Shown here in pieces: positions 1 to 7,769 of a stretch of DNA of 48,437 nt; position 1 is the stretch's first letter, and each line of letters begins with the position of its first letter. The notes under the pieces are model-generated. The model saw nothing but the letters and a program-made list of their open reading frames with translations, had not been told where the DNA came from and did not search any database. The DNA comes from Planctomycetaceae bacterium. Its GTDB lineage: Bacteria > Planctomycetota > Planctomycetia > Planctomycetales > Planctomycetaceae. Both the position numbers and the translations under genes were made by a program. The DNA lies in NCBI GenBank assembly GCA_020850695.1, contig JADZEF010000117.1:1-48437 (forward strand). The letters are read 5' to 3'.

Positions 1-1351
1 AGCGGGCGGCGGCAGTCCAGGCGAGACTGCCGGCGGTGCGGTAGAGGGCCTTCCCGCTGTCCTTCTTGCGAAGGTGCGAGACGATGAGGAAGGCGGTGTG
101 GTACTCGTTGGCGAGCGACGCGAGCGAGGCCAGCAGGTTGCGGACCTCGGCGTTGGAGTTGGCGTCGGTGCCGTCGAGGTAGGCACTGATGGGGTCGATG
201 ACGACCAGGCCGACATCTTTGAGCGAGCCGAGGACCTTCGCCAGCAGCTCGATGTCGCGGGTGAGGCTGACGAGGCGGATCCGCTTCGCTCCCGGCTTGT
301 CGCGGAAGCCCGCGAGGACGTGCAGGCGGGCGGGGTCGCCGCCGGCCGCGAGGAAGCGGGGGAGGATGGTGTCGGCCGGGTCGTCCTCGCACGAGAGGAG
401 GAGACCGGTGCGGGGCGGGCGGGGGAGGGTGTCGCCCGGCATGGGGCGGCCGGTGGTGAGGCGGGCGAGGAGATCGAGTGTGACGAACGATTTGCCGAGG
501 CTCGGGTCGCCGCTGAGCATCGTCACCTTGCCGACCGGGACGAGCCCCGACCAGAGCCATTCGACGGGCGTCGTCTGGAGGCTGGCGAGGCAGAGGACTT
601 CGGCTTCCTCGGTGGCGATGAAGGGTCCGTAGGTGTCGACGATCTGCAGGAGATCGTGGAGCGTGCCGCGATTCAGGAAGTAGTCGGTGACGTCTCCTTT
701 GGGTTTGAGGAGCGGGATGGGGCAGACGCGGACCTCGGCCGCATGAGCGACGAGGTGGTTGGCGACGAGCTGAGCGTGGGCGGCGCCCGGGGCGTCGTTG
801 TCGGGGAGGATGGCGACCTTGCGGCCCGCCAGCGACGCGCTGAACTCGCGGCTCCACTTGCCGGCCCCGCCGACGTTGCACGTGGCGACCGCTCCGTTCG
901 CCAGGAGGGATTCGACATCCTTCTCTCCTTCGACGACGAAGACCCACTGGCTGGGGTCGGCCGCAAGGAGTTCGGGGAGGCGGTAGAGGACGCGGCGGAC
1001 GTCCTTCATGCCGTCGAGGTATTGGCCGTGGCTCCAGCGCTGCTGGAAGAACTTCTTGTCGGCGGTGCGGACGACGCGGTAGAGGATCTGGCGGGCCTCG
1101 TCGCGATAGACGTACTCGGTGTGCTTCATGGGGCGGCCGTTGTTGCGGGGCGGTACGCCGAGAGCTTTGGCGACCTCGCCTGCGGGACACCCTGCGAAGC
1201 AGTGGACCTGGATGAGGTTGTCGTGCAGCCGCACGGAAAGGCTGGGATTGTGGTCGTCGTGGCAGGGGCAGCGCATGCGGAGTTGGCCATCGCTGCCGGC
1301 GATGGTGCCTTCGCGGTGGCGGAGTTGGTCGAAGAAGTCGGAGTGGGACAT
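1..1351 (-). CDS. Primase-helicase, RepA/AAA_25 type (partial)
   Basis: The gene reads leftward and runs off the window edge, so about 450 N-terminal residues are visible. It has three parts. First comes a CHC2-like zinc finger (C28, C30-H31, then H50-C51 and C55). Next is a Toprim-like segment with VEGEKD at 140-145 and PDND at 183-186. Last is a RecA-type ATPase with Walker A GDPSLGKS at 281-288 and a Walker B strand LVVIDP at 382-387. This order is known from replication primase-helicases of plasmids, phages and integrated elements, which prime and unwind DNA at an origin. The start is the ATG at 1351; no Shine-Dalgarno is visible before it. Iteron-like repeats lie directly upstream (1364-1399). 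The neighbours (small zinc-ribbon and 109-aa genes) lie on the same strand. I infer a mobile or integrated replicon rather than the host primase. Confidence 0.85.
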   Translation of the reverse strand, partial: MSHSDFFDQLRHREGTIAGSDGQLRMRCPCHDDHNPSLSVRLHDNLIQVHCFAGCPAGEVAKALGVPPRNNGRPMKHTEYVYRDEARQILYRVVRTADKKFFQQRWSHGQYLDGMKDVRRVLYRLPELLAADPSQWVFVVEGEKDVESLLANGAVATCNVGGAGKWSREFSASLAGRKVAILPDNDAPGAAHAQLVANHLVAHAAEVRVCPIPLLKPKGDVTDYFLNRGTLHDLLQIVDTYGPFIATEEAEVLCLASLQTTPVEWLWSGLVPVGKVTMLSGDPSLGKSFVTLDLLARLTTGRPMPGDTLPRPPRTGLLLSCEDDPADTILPRFLAAGGDPARLHVLAGFRDKPGAKRIRLVSLTRDIELLAKVLGSLKDVGLVVIDPISAYLDGTDANSNAEVRNLLASLASLANEYHTAFLIVSHLRKKDSGKALYRTAGSLAWTAAAR

Positions 1352-1363
1352 GGGGGGAGGCAG

Positions 1364-1399
1364 GAGTGCGAAGAGTTTGAAGGGTGTGAAGAGTGCGAA
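1364..1399. repeat. Iteron-like array 1 (four 9-mers)
   Basis: Four adjacent 9-mers, GAGTGCGAA, GAGTTTGAA, GGGTGTGAA and GAGTGCGAA, lie just upstream of the primase-helicase start. They share the core GTGNGAA with the arrays at 1741-1780 and 1851-1890. Directly repeated short motifs beside a replication helicase resemble the iterons of plasmid origins. Function is inferred only. Confidence 0.55.
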
Positions 1400-1425
1400 G
1401 AGCAGGAGGCGGAGGCGACGCCGGG

Positions 1426-1449
1426 TTCCGGAAAGGTTTCCGGAAAGCC
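1426..1449. repeat. Single REP-like dimer unit
   Basis: This 24-bp unit has two TTCCGGAAAG motifs spaced 12 bp apart. It matches the two arms of the palindrome at 2297-2416, where the same dimer occurs in opposite orientations. It lies between the primase-helicase and the zinc-ribbon gene. I read it as a solitary copy of the same REP-like family. Confidence 0.5.
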
Positions 1450-1474
1450 CCGGAAGCAGAGGGTCCCAGGGGGG

Positions 1475-1723
1475 TCACTTCGTTGGCTTTGGGGGGAGGG
1501 ACCAGACGCAGCCGCAGGTGTAGCGGCGCGGGTCGCAATGCTCGCGGCCCTTCCACCAGACGTCGCGTGGGACGTTGTAGAGCTCGCGGACGCTCTCGGA
1601 GACTTCGTTCCGCTCTTCGAAGGTGGCGGGGATGTTGAACCGCTCGACGGCGTCGAGACGGTCGCAGACGTGGGGTTGTTGCGGGTTGGTAAGCGGAGTG
1701 CCGCAGCGGGGACAGTCGAGCAT
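1475..1723 (-). CDS. Small zinc-ribbon protein (82 aa)
   Basis: This 82-aa protein opens with MLDCPRCGTPL, a CxxC knuckle. A further Cys-His pair lies near VCDRLD/HVC and two cysteines near the C-terminus (YTCGCVW), so a bound zinc ion is plausible. I do not recognise a named family. The middle is charged, and EERNEVSESVRELYNVP looks helical. The ATG at 1723 was chosen because it places the CPRCG motif at the N-terminus, as in small regulatory zinc-ribbon proteins; longer upstream readings are low-complexity and cover repeats. It sits between the primase-helicase and the 109-aa gene on the same strand, and probably belongs to the same mobile cassette. A role in DNA binding or replication control is a guess. 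Confidence 0.6.
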   Translation of the reverse strand: MLDCPRCGTPLTNPQQPHVCDRLDAVERFNIPATFEERNEVSESVRELYNVPRDVWWKGREHCDPRRYTCGCVWSLPPKPTK

Positions 1724-1740
1724 GGGAGGGGGAGGGAAGC

Positions 1741-1780
1741 AGGTGCGAAGGGGTGAGAAGAGGTGTGAAAAGGTGGGAAG
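1741..1780. repeat. Iteron-like array 2 (four 10-mers)
   Basis: Exactly four 10-mers stand head to tail: AGGTGCGAAG, GGGTGAGAAG, AGGTGTGAAA and AGGTGGGAAG. The period equals about one helical turn. The array lies upstream of the zinc-ribbon gene and is repeated in inverted orientation at 1851-1890. Confidence 0.6.
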
Positions 1781-1850
1781 CGGCAGGAGGGAAGAGGCGA
1801 GAGGTGGGGCGAGGGCGAAGTGCGCGGATGTTGGCTTTTCTTTCCAGCCC

Positions 1851-1890
1851 CTTCGCACTCCTTCGCACCTTTTCTCACTCCTTCACACCC
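1851..1890. repeat. Iteron-like array 3 (four inverted 10-mers)
   Basis: On the plus strand the four 10-mers read CTTCGCACTC, CTTCGCACCT, TTTCTCACTC and CTTCACACCC. They are the reverse complement of the array 2 consensus. The array overlaps the 3' end of the 109-aa gene. Arrays 2 and 3 face each other across about 70 bp, giving a large inverted structure. Confidence 0.6.
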
Positions 1891-2204
1891 TGTGGCCCTT
1901 CGCCGGCCGCCACGCCGAGGCGGTCGAGGCAGAGGACGGCGAGAGCGACCCGCAGGGCGAGGTGGCTGCCGTTCGCCTGGAAGGCCTCCAGCCATCGCAC
2001 GGCGGTCGGCTCGGTGCGGTCTTGTGCGAAGCCGAAGACGCGGAGCGAGACGCCCAGGGCGTAAGGCAGAGCCGCTGCGAGGGCCGGCTGCGAGTCATCG
2101 AGACCGGCCAGCAGTTGCTGGAGCGGGATCGCGAGATCGGAGTCCATTGCGATCGAGCGGAGGCAGGTGGCGAGTGTGTGACGCAGGCGGGATGTCGAGT
2201 CCAT
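1875..2204 (-). CDS. Hypothetical protein, 109 aa
   Basis: This is a mostly helical 109-aa protein starting MDSTSRLRHTLATCLRSIAM. It has long Ala/Leu-rich stretches (PALAAALPYALGVSLRVFGF, then LALRVALAVLCLDRLGV) and no recognised domain. The hydrophobic stretches are interrupted by charged residues, so a soluble helical bundle is likelier than a membrane protein. It is the first gene of the minus-strand cassette that leads to the zinc-ribbon protein and the primase-helicase. Its last codons overlap iteron-like array 3. The palindrome at 2297-2416 lies about 90 bp upstream of its start and could hold its control region. I find no evidence for a specific function. Confidence 0.55.
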   Translation of the reverse strand: MDSTSRLRHTLATCLRSIAMDSDLAIPLQQLLAGLDDSQPALAAALPYALGVSLRVFGFAQDRTEPTAVRWLEAFQANGSHLALRVALAVLCLDRLGVAAGEGPQGVKE

Positions 2205-2296
2205 GACGAAGTCCGCAATGAAAGATTCGGTGTCTCTCTGGATCGATGGGGCGTGGTTGCGCGGACGCTGGTCTGGGTGCGGCCTGAGGGCAGGGG

Positions 2297-2416
2297 GACT
2301 TTCCGGAAGACTTTCCGGGAATCGGGGTGTGGCTCTCTCTTAAAATGAGTGTGTTAACACACACTTTTTAAAAGGGCCGGACCCACCCCCGGAACCGGAA
2401 AGTCTCCCGGAAAGTC
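2297..2416. repeat. 120-bp palindromic REP pair (REPIN-like)
   Basis: The arms are imperfect inverted repeats. The left arm (2297-2320) reads GACTTTCCGG twice in tandem dimer form. The right arm (2393-2416) is its reverse complement with few changes, and similarity continues inward through a G-rich/C-rich stretch. The centre holds a perfect 14-bp palindrome GTGTGTTAACACAC (2349-2362) inside an AT-rich core, which is unusual in this GC-rich sequence. The two halves are centred on about 2356. A decayed RAYT transposase begins 24 bp to the right. REP sequences in inverted pairs next to RAYT genes are the known REPIN arrangement. The core could alternatively be an operator for the 109-aa gene. 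Confidence 0.65.
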
Positions 2417-2439
2417 GTGTCGAGCGGACCGGGACGTTT

Positions 2440-2660
2440 TTCTCCCAGGTCGACGAACCGAGGGAATGACGACCATCCCCAGCCCTTCACGCGGGCGACG
2501 AGACCGTGCTTTCGCGGGTTCCAGTGGATGGAATCGACGCACCGCTTCAGGTCGTCCTCATCACGGACGGTGTTGCTCCCAGGACCGTTTCTGCCACACG
2601 CCACGCGGCCGGTGCCGCGGCCGTGATTCGGACTGATCCCGCTCGCCGCTCTCGCCAGGA
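2440..2660 (-). pseudogene. RAYT (REP-associated Y1 transposase) remnant
   Basis: Residues VRDEDDLKRCVDSIHWNPRK, followed by HGLVARVKGWGWSSF, match the conserved C-terminal part of REP-associated tyrosine transposases. The preceding block GVWQKRSWEQH is the expected upstream motif (usually GVWQKRFWEHT) but lies in another frame. One extra A near 2573 explains the shift. The N-terminal HUH and catalytic regions are missing, and the C-terminal tail runs into the REP palindrome. The gene is therefore a dead fragment. RAYTs mobilise REP/REPIN elements, which fits the adjacent palindrome. Confidence 0.8.
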
Positions 2661-2747
2661 CGGCAGAGGGCACACTTCATCTGATCGTGGGCATTCGATC
2701 GCCGAAAACCCTCGCCCCGCCGCGCATCCGGCCGTTACACTCACATC

Positions 2748-2951
2748 ATGAGCACAATCTCCGAGATCGAAGCCGCGATCGAGAAGCTGCCGCCGTCGGC
2801 TGTCGACGAACTGGCGCGGTGGCGGGATGCTCACCGAGCTCAGCGGTCCGAGCTGCGGTCGGTCGATGCGTCGCTGGAACAAGCCTGCGGGGCCGCAACG
2901 CCCGGATCGACCACGGACGAACTCCTGACTGTGACCCGCGGTGAGGAATGA
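2748..2951 (+). CDS. Antitoxin-like small protein (67 aa)
   Basis: The 67-aa product starts MSTISEIEAAIEKLPPSAVDEL, a pattern seen in small antitoxin-like proteins encoded just upstream of toxins. The central part (RWRDAHRAQRSEL) is basic and helical. Its end overlaps the start of the PIN-domain reading frame at 2948 by four bases (ATGA), a normal toxin-antitoxin arrangement. The toxin is truncated, so the antitoxin appears orphaned. It has no recognisable ribbon-helix-helix or AbrB motif, so the assignment rests on context and N-terminal resemblance. Confidence 0.6.
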   Translation: MSTISEIEAAIEKLPPSAVDELARWRDAHRAQRSELRSVDASLEQACGAATPGSTTDELLTVTRGEE

Positions 2952-3145
2952 GCGGGTTCCTGTTCGACACCAACGTCCTTCTCGACATTGCGACGGCCGA
3001 CCCGACGTGGCTCGCCTGGTCCGAAGGAGAATTGCGCAAGGCTGCGGCCCGTGGCCCCTGCATTGAACGGCGCTTGCATCCGGGCGCGGATCTTTGCGAA
3101 TCTTGTAGCACGCAAGCTCGTGACTCATCACATCCGGGATCCCGC
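2948..3145 (+). pseudogene. Truncated PIN-domain (VapC-type) toxin
   Basis: The frame opens MSGFLFDTNVLLDIATADP, the classic first strand and first acidic residue of PIN-domain ribonucleases. It continues with WLAWSEGELRKAAARGP. After about residue 37 the sequence no longer resembles a PIN domain, and the remaining catalytic acids are absent. The frame stays open and runs into the esterase gene at 3146, so a naive gene call would give a false 567-aa fusion. I read this as a toxin that lost its 3' part by deletion or rearrangement near 3058. Confidence 0.75.
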
Positions 3146-4651
3146 ATGCTGTCGTATCGTCTTCTGGCGGTTGCGTTCCTCTTCCATCTGGCCGCGATTT
3201 CCGCCAGCGCCGCCGATTGGAAGTTTGAGGTTCGCTTCGACGCCACCGTCCGGAAAGAACCGTATACCGGCCGCGTCTATCTCTTCTTCGGCAAGAAGGG
3301 AGCGATGCCGCGCGAACCTCGCTTCGGGCCGAACTGGTTCAACCCGGAACCCTTTGTGTCGAAGGACGTCAAAGACTGGAAGCCGGGGGAGCCGCTGACG
3401 CTCGATTCGGCTGACAAGACACTGCTTTCGTATCCCAGATCGGCAGGCGACTTCGACCCGGCCGGCTGGCGAGTGCAGGCGGTCGCCCGGTTCAACCCGT
3501 GGGAACGCGAGGTCGGCGTCGGAGAGGGGAACGGCTTCAGCGAGGCGGCCGAGGCGACATCCACCGGCGGCGCACCGCTGGTCATCGACAGACTCGTCCC
3601 CGAGCGGAAGTTCGAGGAGAACGAGTGGTCAAGGCTGTTGCGGGTGAAGTCCGACCGCCTGAGCCGCTTCCACGGTCGTGACGTTTTCCTTCAGGCGACG
3701 ATCCTGCTGCCCGCCAGCTACCACACGCAGCCGGAGCGACGCTACCCGGTGATGATCTCGGTCACCGGCTTCGGCGGCACGCATCATATGGGGCGACGAA
3801 ACTCGCCGGTCGAAGAGAACAACCCCGGCGGCGTCGAGTTCATCCGCGTCTACCCGGATCCCAGCTGCCCGCTCGGACATCACGTCTTCGCCAACTCGGC
3901 CAACAACGGTCCCTGGGGCTCGGCCTTCGTCGAAGAGTTTCTTCCTGCTCTCGACAAGACCTATCGCACCGTACCCGCACCGACCGCTCGCTTCGTCACC
4001 GGACACAGCAGCGGAGGCTGGAGCAGCCTCTGGCTGCAGGTGGCCTATCCGGATGACTTCGGCGGCACCTGGAGCACCGCGCCCGACCCCGTCGACTTCC
4101 GCGACTTCCAGAAGATCGACCTCTATCGCCCCGGCGAAAACATGTACGTCGACCGCGAGGGGCAACCCCGCCCCATCGCCCGCCGCGGCACAATGCCCGT
4201 CCTCTGGTACCGCAACTTCGACCACATGGAGACGGTCCTCGGTTACGGCGGCCAGCTTCACAGTTTCGAGGCCGTCTTCAGTCCCCGCGCCAAAGACGGC
4301 AAACCGCTTCGCATCTGGAACCGGGAGACCGGAGCGGTTGACACGGAAGCCGCCAAGAGCTGGGGGCAGTACGACATCCGCCTGAAGCTCGAACGCGAGT
4401 GGGAACAGATTGGCCCGAAACTGAAAGGGAAGCTGCATGTCTTCATGGGAGACCTCGACACCTTTTATCTCGAAGGGGCGACGATTCTGCTGAAGGACTC
4501 GTTGAGGTCGCTCGGAAGCGATGCGGTGGTCGAAATCCATCCCGGGAAAGACCACGGCAGCCTGCTGACGGCCGAGCTTATCACCCGTATCCGCCGCGAA
4601 ATGGCCGAGGCGTATCTGTCGCATCATCCAGAAGTGAAACGCGGCGAGTGA
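3146..4651 (+). CDS. Secreted alpha/beta-hydrolase, esterase-like
   Basis: The 501-aa protein starts with a signal peptide (MLSYRLLAVAFLFHLAAISA, cleavage after SASA). An N-terminal beta-rich domain (KFEVRFDATVRKEP..GRVYLFF) precedes a PF00756-like esterase domain. The nucleophile elbow is GHSSGG with S288. A late GKDHGSL gives a likely catalytic His, and the Asp is probably in PDPVDF or MGDLDTF. Such proteins act outside the cytoplasm on esters of unknown identity. The ATG at 3146 was chosen because it begins the signal peptide; the open frame extends upstream only through the toxin remnant. No operon partner is visible; the peroxidase gene follows after 210 bp. Substrate is not predictable. 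Confidence 0.85.
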   Translation: MLSYRLLAVAFLFHLAAISASAADWKFEVRFDATVRKEPYTGRVYLFFGKKGAMPREPRFGPNWFNPEPFVSKDVKDWKPGEPLTLDSADKTLLSYPRSAGDFDPAGWRVQAVARFNPWEREVGVGEGNGFSEAAEATSTGGAPLVIDRLVPERKFEENEWSRLLRVKSDRLSRFHGRDVFLQATILLPASYHTQPERRYPVMISVTGFGGTHHMGRRNSPVEENNPGGVEFIRVYPDPSCPLGHHVFANSANNGPWGSAFVEEFLPALDKTYRTVPAPTARFVTGHSSGGWSSLWLQVAYPDDFGGTWSTAPDPVDFRDFQKIDLYRPGENMYVDREGQPRPIARRGTMPVLWYRNFDHMETVLGYGGQLHSFEAVFSPRAKDGKPLRIWNRETGAVDTEAAKSWGQYDIRLKLEREWEQIGPKLKGKLHVFMGDLDTFYLEGATILLKDSLRSLGSDAVVEIHPGKDHGSLLTAELITRIRREMAEAYLSHHPEVKRGE

Positions 4652-4861
4652 ACGCCCAAGAGCGACGCGAGCCTTTCAACGAGACCCCTTTCGTACCCAT
4701 GCCGACGGAGCTTTCGTTGCTCTGGCGGCCTTGAAGAACTGTCCGTTGCGCCTAAAAATAGAGGTCCAGCCGGGAGTTTCCCGATGGCTGCTCTCTGGCC
4801 TCGCAGTCCCCCTCCCGGTCCCCGCTCGCTCCCGCCCCTCCCCGCCCGCAAGGACTTGTCC

Positions 4862-5908
4862 ATGTCCGATCGCCTTCTCGCCCCCCCTCGGTCCGCCCCA
4901 TTTCGACGGTCCGCACTGGTGGGCGGCGCTCTCATTTCTCTGGCTGCGCTCACGGTCTACGCCCAGGGAGACGCCCCTCCGGCCCCCAAAGGCCTTCCGC
5001 CGGTCAAGCATCCCAAGGACAACCCCCCTTCAGCCGCCAAGATCGAACTCGGCAAGCAGCTCTATTTCGATCCCCGCCTCTCGCGGGACAATACCGTCTC
5101 GTGCGCCACGTGCCATGACCCGGAAAAGGGTTACAGCAACAACGATCAGTTCGCAACCGGCGTCGGCGGTAAGAAGGGGGGACGCAACTCTCCGACGGTC
5201 ATCAACACCGCCTATCAGAAGCTGCAGTTCTGGGACGGCCGTGCGGGGACGCTGGAAGAGCAGGCCCTTGGCCCCATCCAGAACCCGATCGAAATGAACC
5301 TGACGCTCCCCGAGGCGGTCGAGAAGCTGACGGCGATTCCCGGCTACAAGAAGCAGTTCCAGGATGTCTTCGGGACCGACGTGACGTCGGACGGAATCGC
5401 AAAGGCGATCGCCGCCTTCGAGCGGACCATTCTGTCGGGCGACGCTCCCTACGACCGCTTCAAGGCCGGCGACAAGGACGCGCTGTCCGAAGCGGCCCAG
5501 CGCGGCATGAAGCTCTTCTTCGGCAAGGCCCACTGCAGCGCCTGCCACACCGGTCCGAACTTCACTGACGACGGGTTCCACAACATCGGCGTCGGCATGG
5601 ATTCGAAGGAGCCGGACCTCGGTCGCGTTTCCATCAGCAAGCTGGCGGGAGACAAGGGGGCTTTCAAGACCCCGACGCTCCGCGAGATCGCGAAGACCGC
5701 GCCCTACATGCATGACGGCAGCCAGAAGACGCTCGAGGAAGTCGTGGAGCACTATGCCAAGGGAGGCGTGAAGAACGACACCCTCGATGAAGAGATCTAC
5801 GAGCTGAAACTCAACGCCGAGGAGAAGAAAGACCTGATCCTCTTCCTGAAGGAAGGCTTGAGCAGCTCGTCGTATCCCCTGGTGAAAGCGCCGGAACTGC
5901 CCAAGTGA
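4862..5908 (+). CDS. Di-haem cytochrome c peroxidase (CcpA/MauG family)
   Basis: The 348-aa protein has an N-terminal signal/anchor (SALVGGALISLAALTVYAQG), then two c-type haem motifs, CATCH at 81-85 and CSACH at 225-229. Family landmarks follow: FWDGRAGTLEEQALGP, NPIEM, and TPTLREIAKTAPYMHDG. Family members reduce hydrogen peroxide to water with electrons from cytochrome c or carry out related oxidations (MauG); they act in the periplasm. The length is normal. ATG 4862 was chosen because AAGGA lies at 4850-4854 with good spacing and the signal peptide follows; an in-frame ATG at 4784 would add a Pro-rich, unlikely leader. The 3' end meets a G-rich element at 5910. High certainty for family, lower for exact reaction. 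Confidence 0.93.
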   Translation: MSDRLLAPPRSAPFRRSALVGGALISLAALTVYAQGDAPPAPKGLPPVKHPKDNPPSAAKIELGKQLYFDPRLSRDNTVSCATCHDPEKGYSNNDQFATGVGGKKGGRNSPTVINTAYQKLQFWDGRAGTLEEQALGPIQNPIEMNLTLPEAVEKLTAIPGYKKQFQDVFGTDVTSDGIAKAIAAFERTILSGDAPYDRFKAGDKDALSEAAQRGMKLFFGKAHCSACHTGPNFTDDGFHNIGVGMDSKEPDLGRVSISKLAGDKGAFKTPTLREIAKTAPYMHDGSQKTLEEVVEHYAKGGVKNDTLDEEIYELKLNAEEKKDLILFLKEGLSSSSYPLVKAPELPK

Positions 5909-5909
5909 A

Positions 5910-6112
5910 GAGGATGGGGGCAGGGGGGCAGGGGGACAGGGGGAGAAAAGGCATTGAGACAGGAGCAGTGCATGAGGAGATGAGGTATCGTTTGAGGTGG
6001 TGGTTGGAACGACGAAACCCGGTGTCTCACCGAGAGACAGGAGCGTCGCAAGGAGAACTCTGCATCCTGTCCTCCCCCCATCCCCCCCTGCCCCCATCGC
6101 CCCATCCTCCTC
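5910..6112. repeat. Inverted-repeat element with G-quadruplex-prone ends
   Basis: The whole gap between the peroxidase stop and the next ATG is one element. The left end has G tracts at 5916-5920, 5923-5928, 5931-5935 and 5939-5943. The right end has C tracts at 6074-6079, 6082-6088, 6091-6095 and 6100-6103, so the minus strand carries the G tracts. Both ends read GAGGATGGGG outward to inward. Loops are 2-4 bases, ideal for G-quadruplexes. It resembles a small non-autonomous repeat. Confidence 0.6.
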
Positions 6113-7651
6113 ATGCCGGACATCGTCCTCACGACGCTCAATGCCCGGTACGCGCATGCGGCGTTCGGGCTGCGATACTTGCGGGCCAATCTCGGCGAGC
6201 TTCGCGACCGTTCGACGATCGTCGAGTTCACGATCAACGACGCTCCGCTCGACATCCTCGACGTTCTGCTGGAGCAGAATCCAAAGATCATCGGCGTCAG
6301 CGTGTCGATCTGGAACGTCGAGCCGAGCACGAAGCTGGTCGCCGATCTGAAGCGCGTGCGGCCTGACATCGTCATCGTTCTCGGTGGGCCCGAAGTCAGC
6401 TACGAGACTGACGATCAGGAGATCGTGCGGCTGGCGGATTACGTGGTGACCGGCGAAGGGGACATCGCGTTCGCCGAGTTGTGCGGCAGCCTTCTTGCCG
6501 GCAGTCGGCCGTCGGAGAAGGTCATACCCGCGCCGCTGCCGGACTTCCCGAGCCTGCGGCTGCCCTACGACGAATACCTCGATCAGGACATCGCGACCCG
6601 CGTGATCTACGTCGAGGCCTCGCGCGGCTGCCCGTATCGCTGCGAGTTCTGCCTCTCGTCGCTCGAGATCCCGGTGCGGCAGGCGCCGCTCGAACCGTTC
6701 CTGGCCGCCATGCAGTCGCTGCTCGATCGCGGGTGCCGGCAGTTCAAGTTCGTCGACCGCACCTTCAATCTCAACCTGCGGGTCAGCGCGGCGATTCTTG
6801 AGTTCTTCCTGGAGCGGTACGAGCCGGGACTGTTCCTGCACTTCGAGTTGATTCCGGACCGTTTGCCCGATCCGCTCCGCGCGATCATCGCCCGTTTTCC
6901 GCCGGGCGTACTGCAGTTCGAAGTCGGCGTCCAGAGCTTCAACGACGAGGTCTCGCACCTCATCAGCCGGAAGCAGGACAACGCGCGGCTGGCGGAGAAC
7001 TTCCGTTTCCTGCGCGACGAAACCGGCGTGCATGTCCACGCCGACCTGATCGTCGGGCTCCCGGGGGAAACAGTCGAGAGCTTCGCGGCCGGATTCGACC
7101 GGCTCGTCGCGCTCCGCCCGCAGGAAATCCAGGTCGGCATTCTGAAGCGGCTGCGCGGCACGCCGATCATCCGCCACGATGCCGAATGGGGAATGCGCTA
7201 CAGCCCGCACCCGCCGTACGAAATCCTGCAGAATCGACTTATCGACTTCACAGCGATGCAGCGGCTGCGACGCTTCGCCCGCTATTGGGACCTCGTGGCG
7301 AACAGCGGCAACTTCGTCGAGACGACGCCGGAACTCTGGGCCGGACGCTCGCCGTTCGCGGGCTTCATGGCTTTCTGCGACTGGCTGTTCGAGACCGAGG
7401 GCCGCAAGCACGGCATCCCGCTCACCCGCCTCGTCGAACGGATTCACCTTTACCTCGTCGAGACGCTCGGACGGGACGGTCAGGAGATCGCTGAATTGTT
7501 GTGGCGGGATTACCAGCGCGGCGGCCGCAGCGACATGCCGATGTGCCTCCGGCAATACGGCCTGGCCCCCGCTTCGACACGCCGCCCGCAATCGTTGGGC
7601 AAACGGCAGGCGCGGCACGGCCTCGTGCCCTCACGTCCCGGAGAGGAGTAG
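6113..7651 (+). CDS. B12-binding-domain radical SAM protein (DUF4080)
   Basis: The 512-aa protein has an N-terminal cobalamin-binding-like Rossmann domain ([43 protein letters not shown], residues 1-130). A radical SAM core follows, with C173, C177 and C180 in CPYRCEFC holding the [4Fe-4S] cluster. The C-terminal part resembles DUF4080. Family members are poorly characterised; related B12 radical SAM enzymes methylate or rearrange unreactive carbon centres. No canonical CxH cobalamin-ligand motif is obvious at the N-terminus. The ATG at 6113 follows a C-rich stretch with no Shine-Dalgarno. The next gene is convergent. Family call is firm; substrate is unknown. Confidence 0.9.
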   Translation: MPDIVLTTLNARYAHAAFGLRYLRANLGELRDRSTIVEFTINDAPLDILDVLLEQNPKIIGVSVSIWNVEPSTKLVADLKRVRPDIVIVLGGPEVSYETDDQEIVRLADYVVTGEGDIAFAELCGSLLAGSRPSEKVIPAPLPDFPSLRLPYDEYLDQDIATRVIYVEASRGCPYRCEFCLSSLEIPVRQAPLEPFLAAMQSLLDRGCRQFKFVDRTFNLNLRVSAAILEFFLERYEPGLFLHFELIPDRLPDPLRAIIARFPPGVLQFEVGVQSFNDEVSHLISRKQDNARLAENFRFLRDETGVHVHADLIVGLPGETVESFAAGFDRLVALRPQEIQVGILKRLRGTPIIRHDAEWGMRYSPHPPYEILQNRLIDFTAMQRLRRFARYWDLVANSGNFVETTPELWAGRSPFAGFMAFCDWLFETEGRKHGIPLTRLVERIHLYLVETLGRDGQEIAELLWRDYQRGGRSDMPMCLRQYGLAPASTRRPQSLGKRQARHGLVPSRPGEE

Positions 7652-7769
7652 GATTCGACGATACTGAGAGAGCAGCGATCGGAAATCGTGAACTCGCAAT
7701 GCCCTCGGGCCACGAACGCGAGTCTTTCCGTTCCTGTGGATTTCAGAAGGTTCACACACCTTCGCCACG

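Noticed and set aside
74..1756. Long plus-strand open frame opposite the primase-helicase
   Set aside because: It is antisense to a gene with clear zinc-finger, Toprim and Walker motifs; the translation is Val/Glu/Gly-rich, as expected from the GC-rich opposite strand.
1364..1890. CRISPR array
   Set aside because: The repeats are only 9-10 bp, adjacent without spacers and in clusters of four; no cas genes are present.
2948..4651. PIN-domain/esterase fusion protein
   Set aside because: The PIN part stops resembling the family after about 37 residues and a proper signal peptide starts at 3146, so this is a toxin remnant run into a separate gene.
5030..7618. Very long minus-strand open frame (862 codons) opposite the peroxidase and B12 radical SAM genes
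   Set aside because: It covers two well-supported genes and the repeat element between them, has no domain I recognise and is rich in Arg/Ala/Asp typical of antisense frames.
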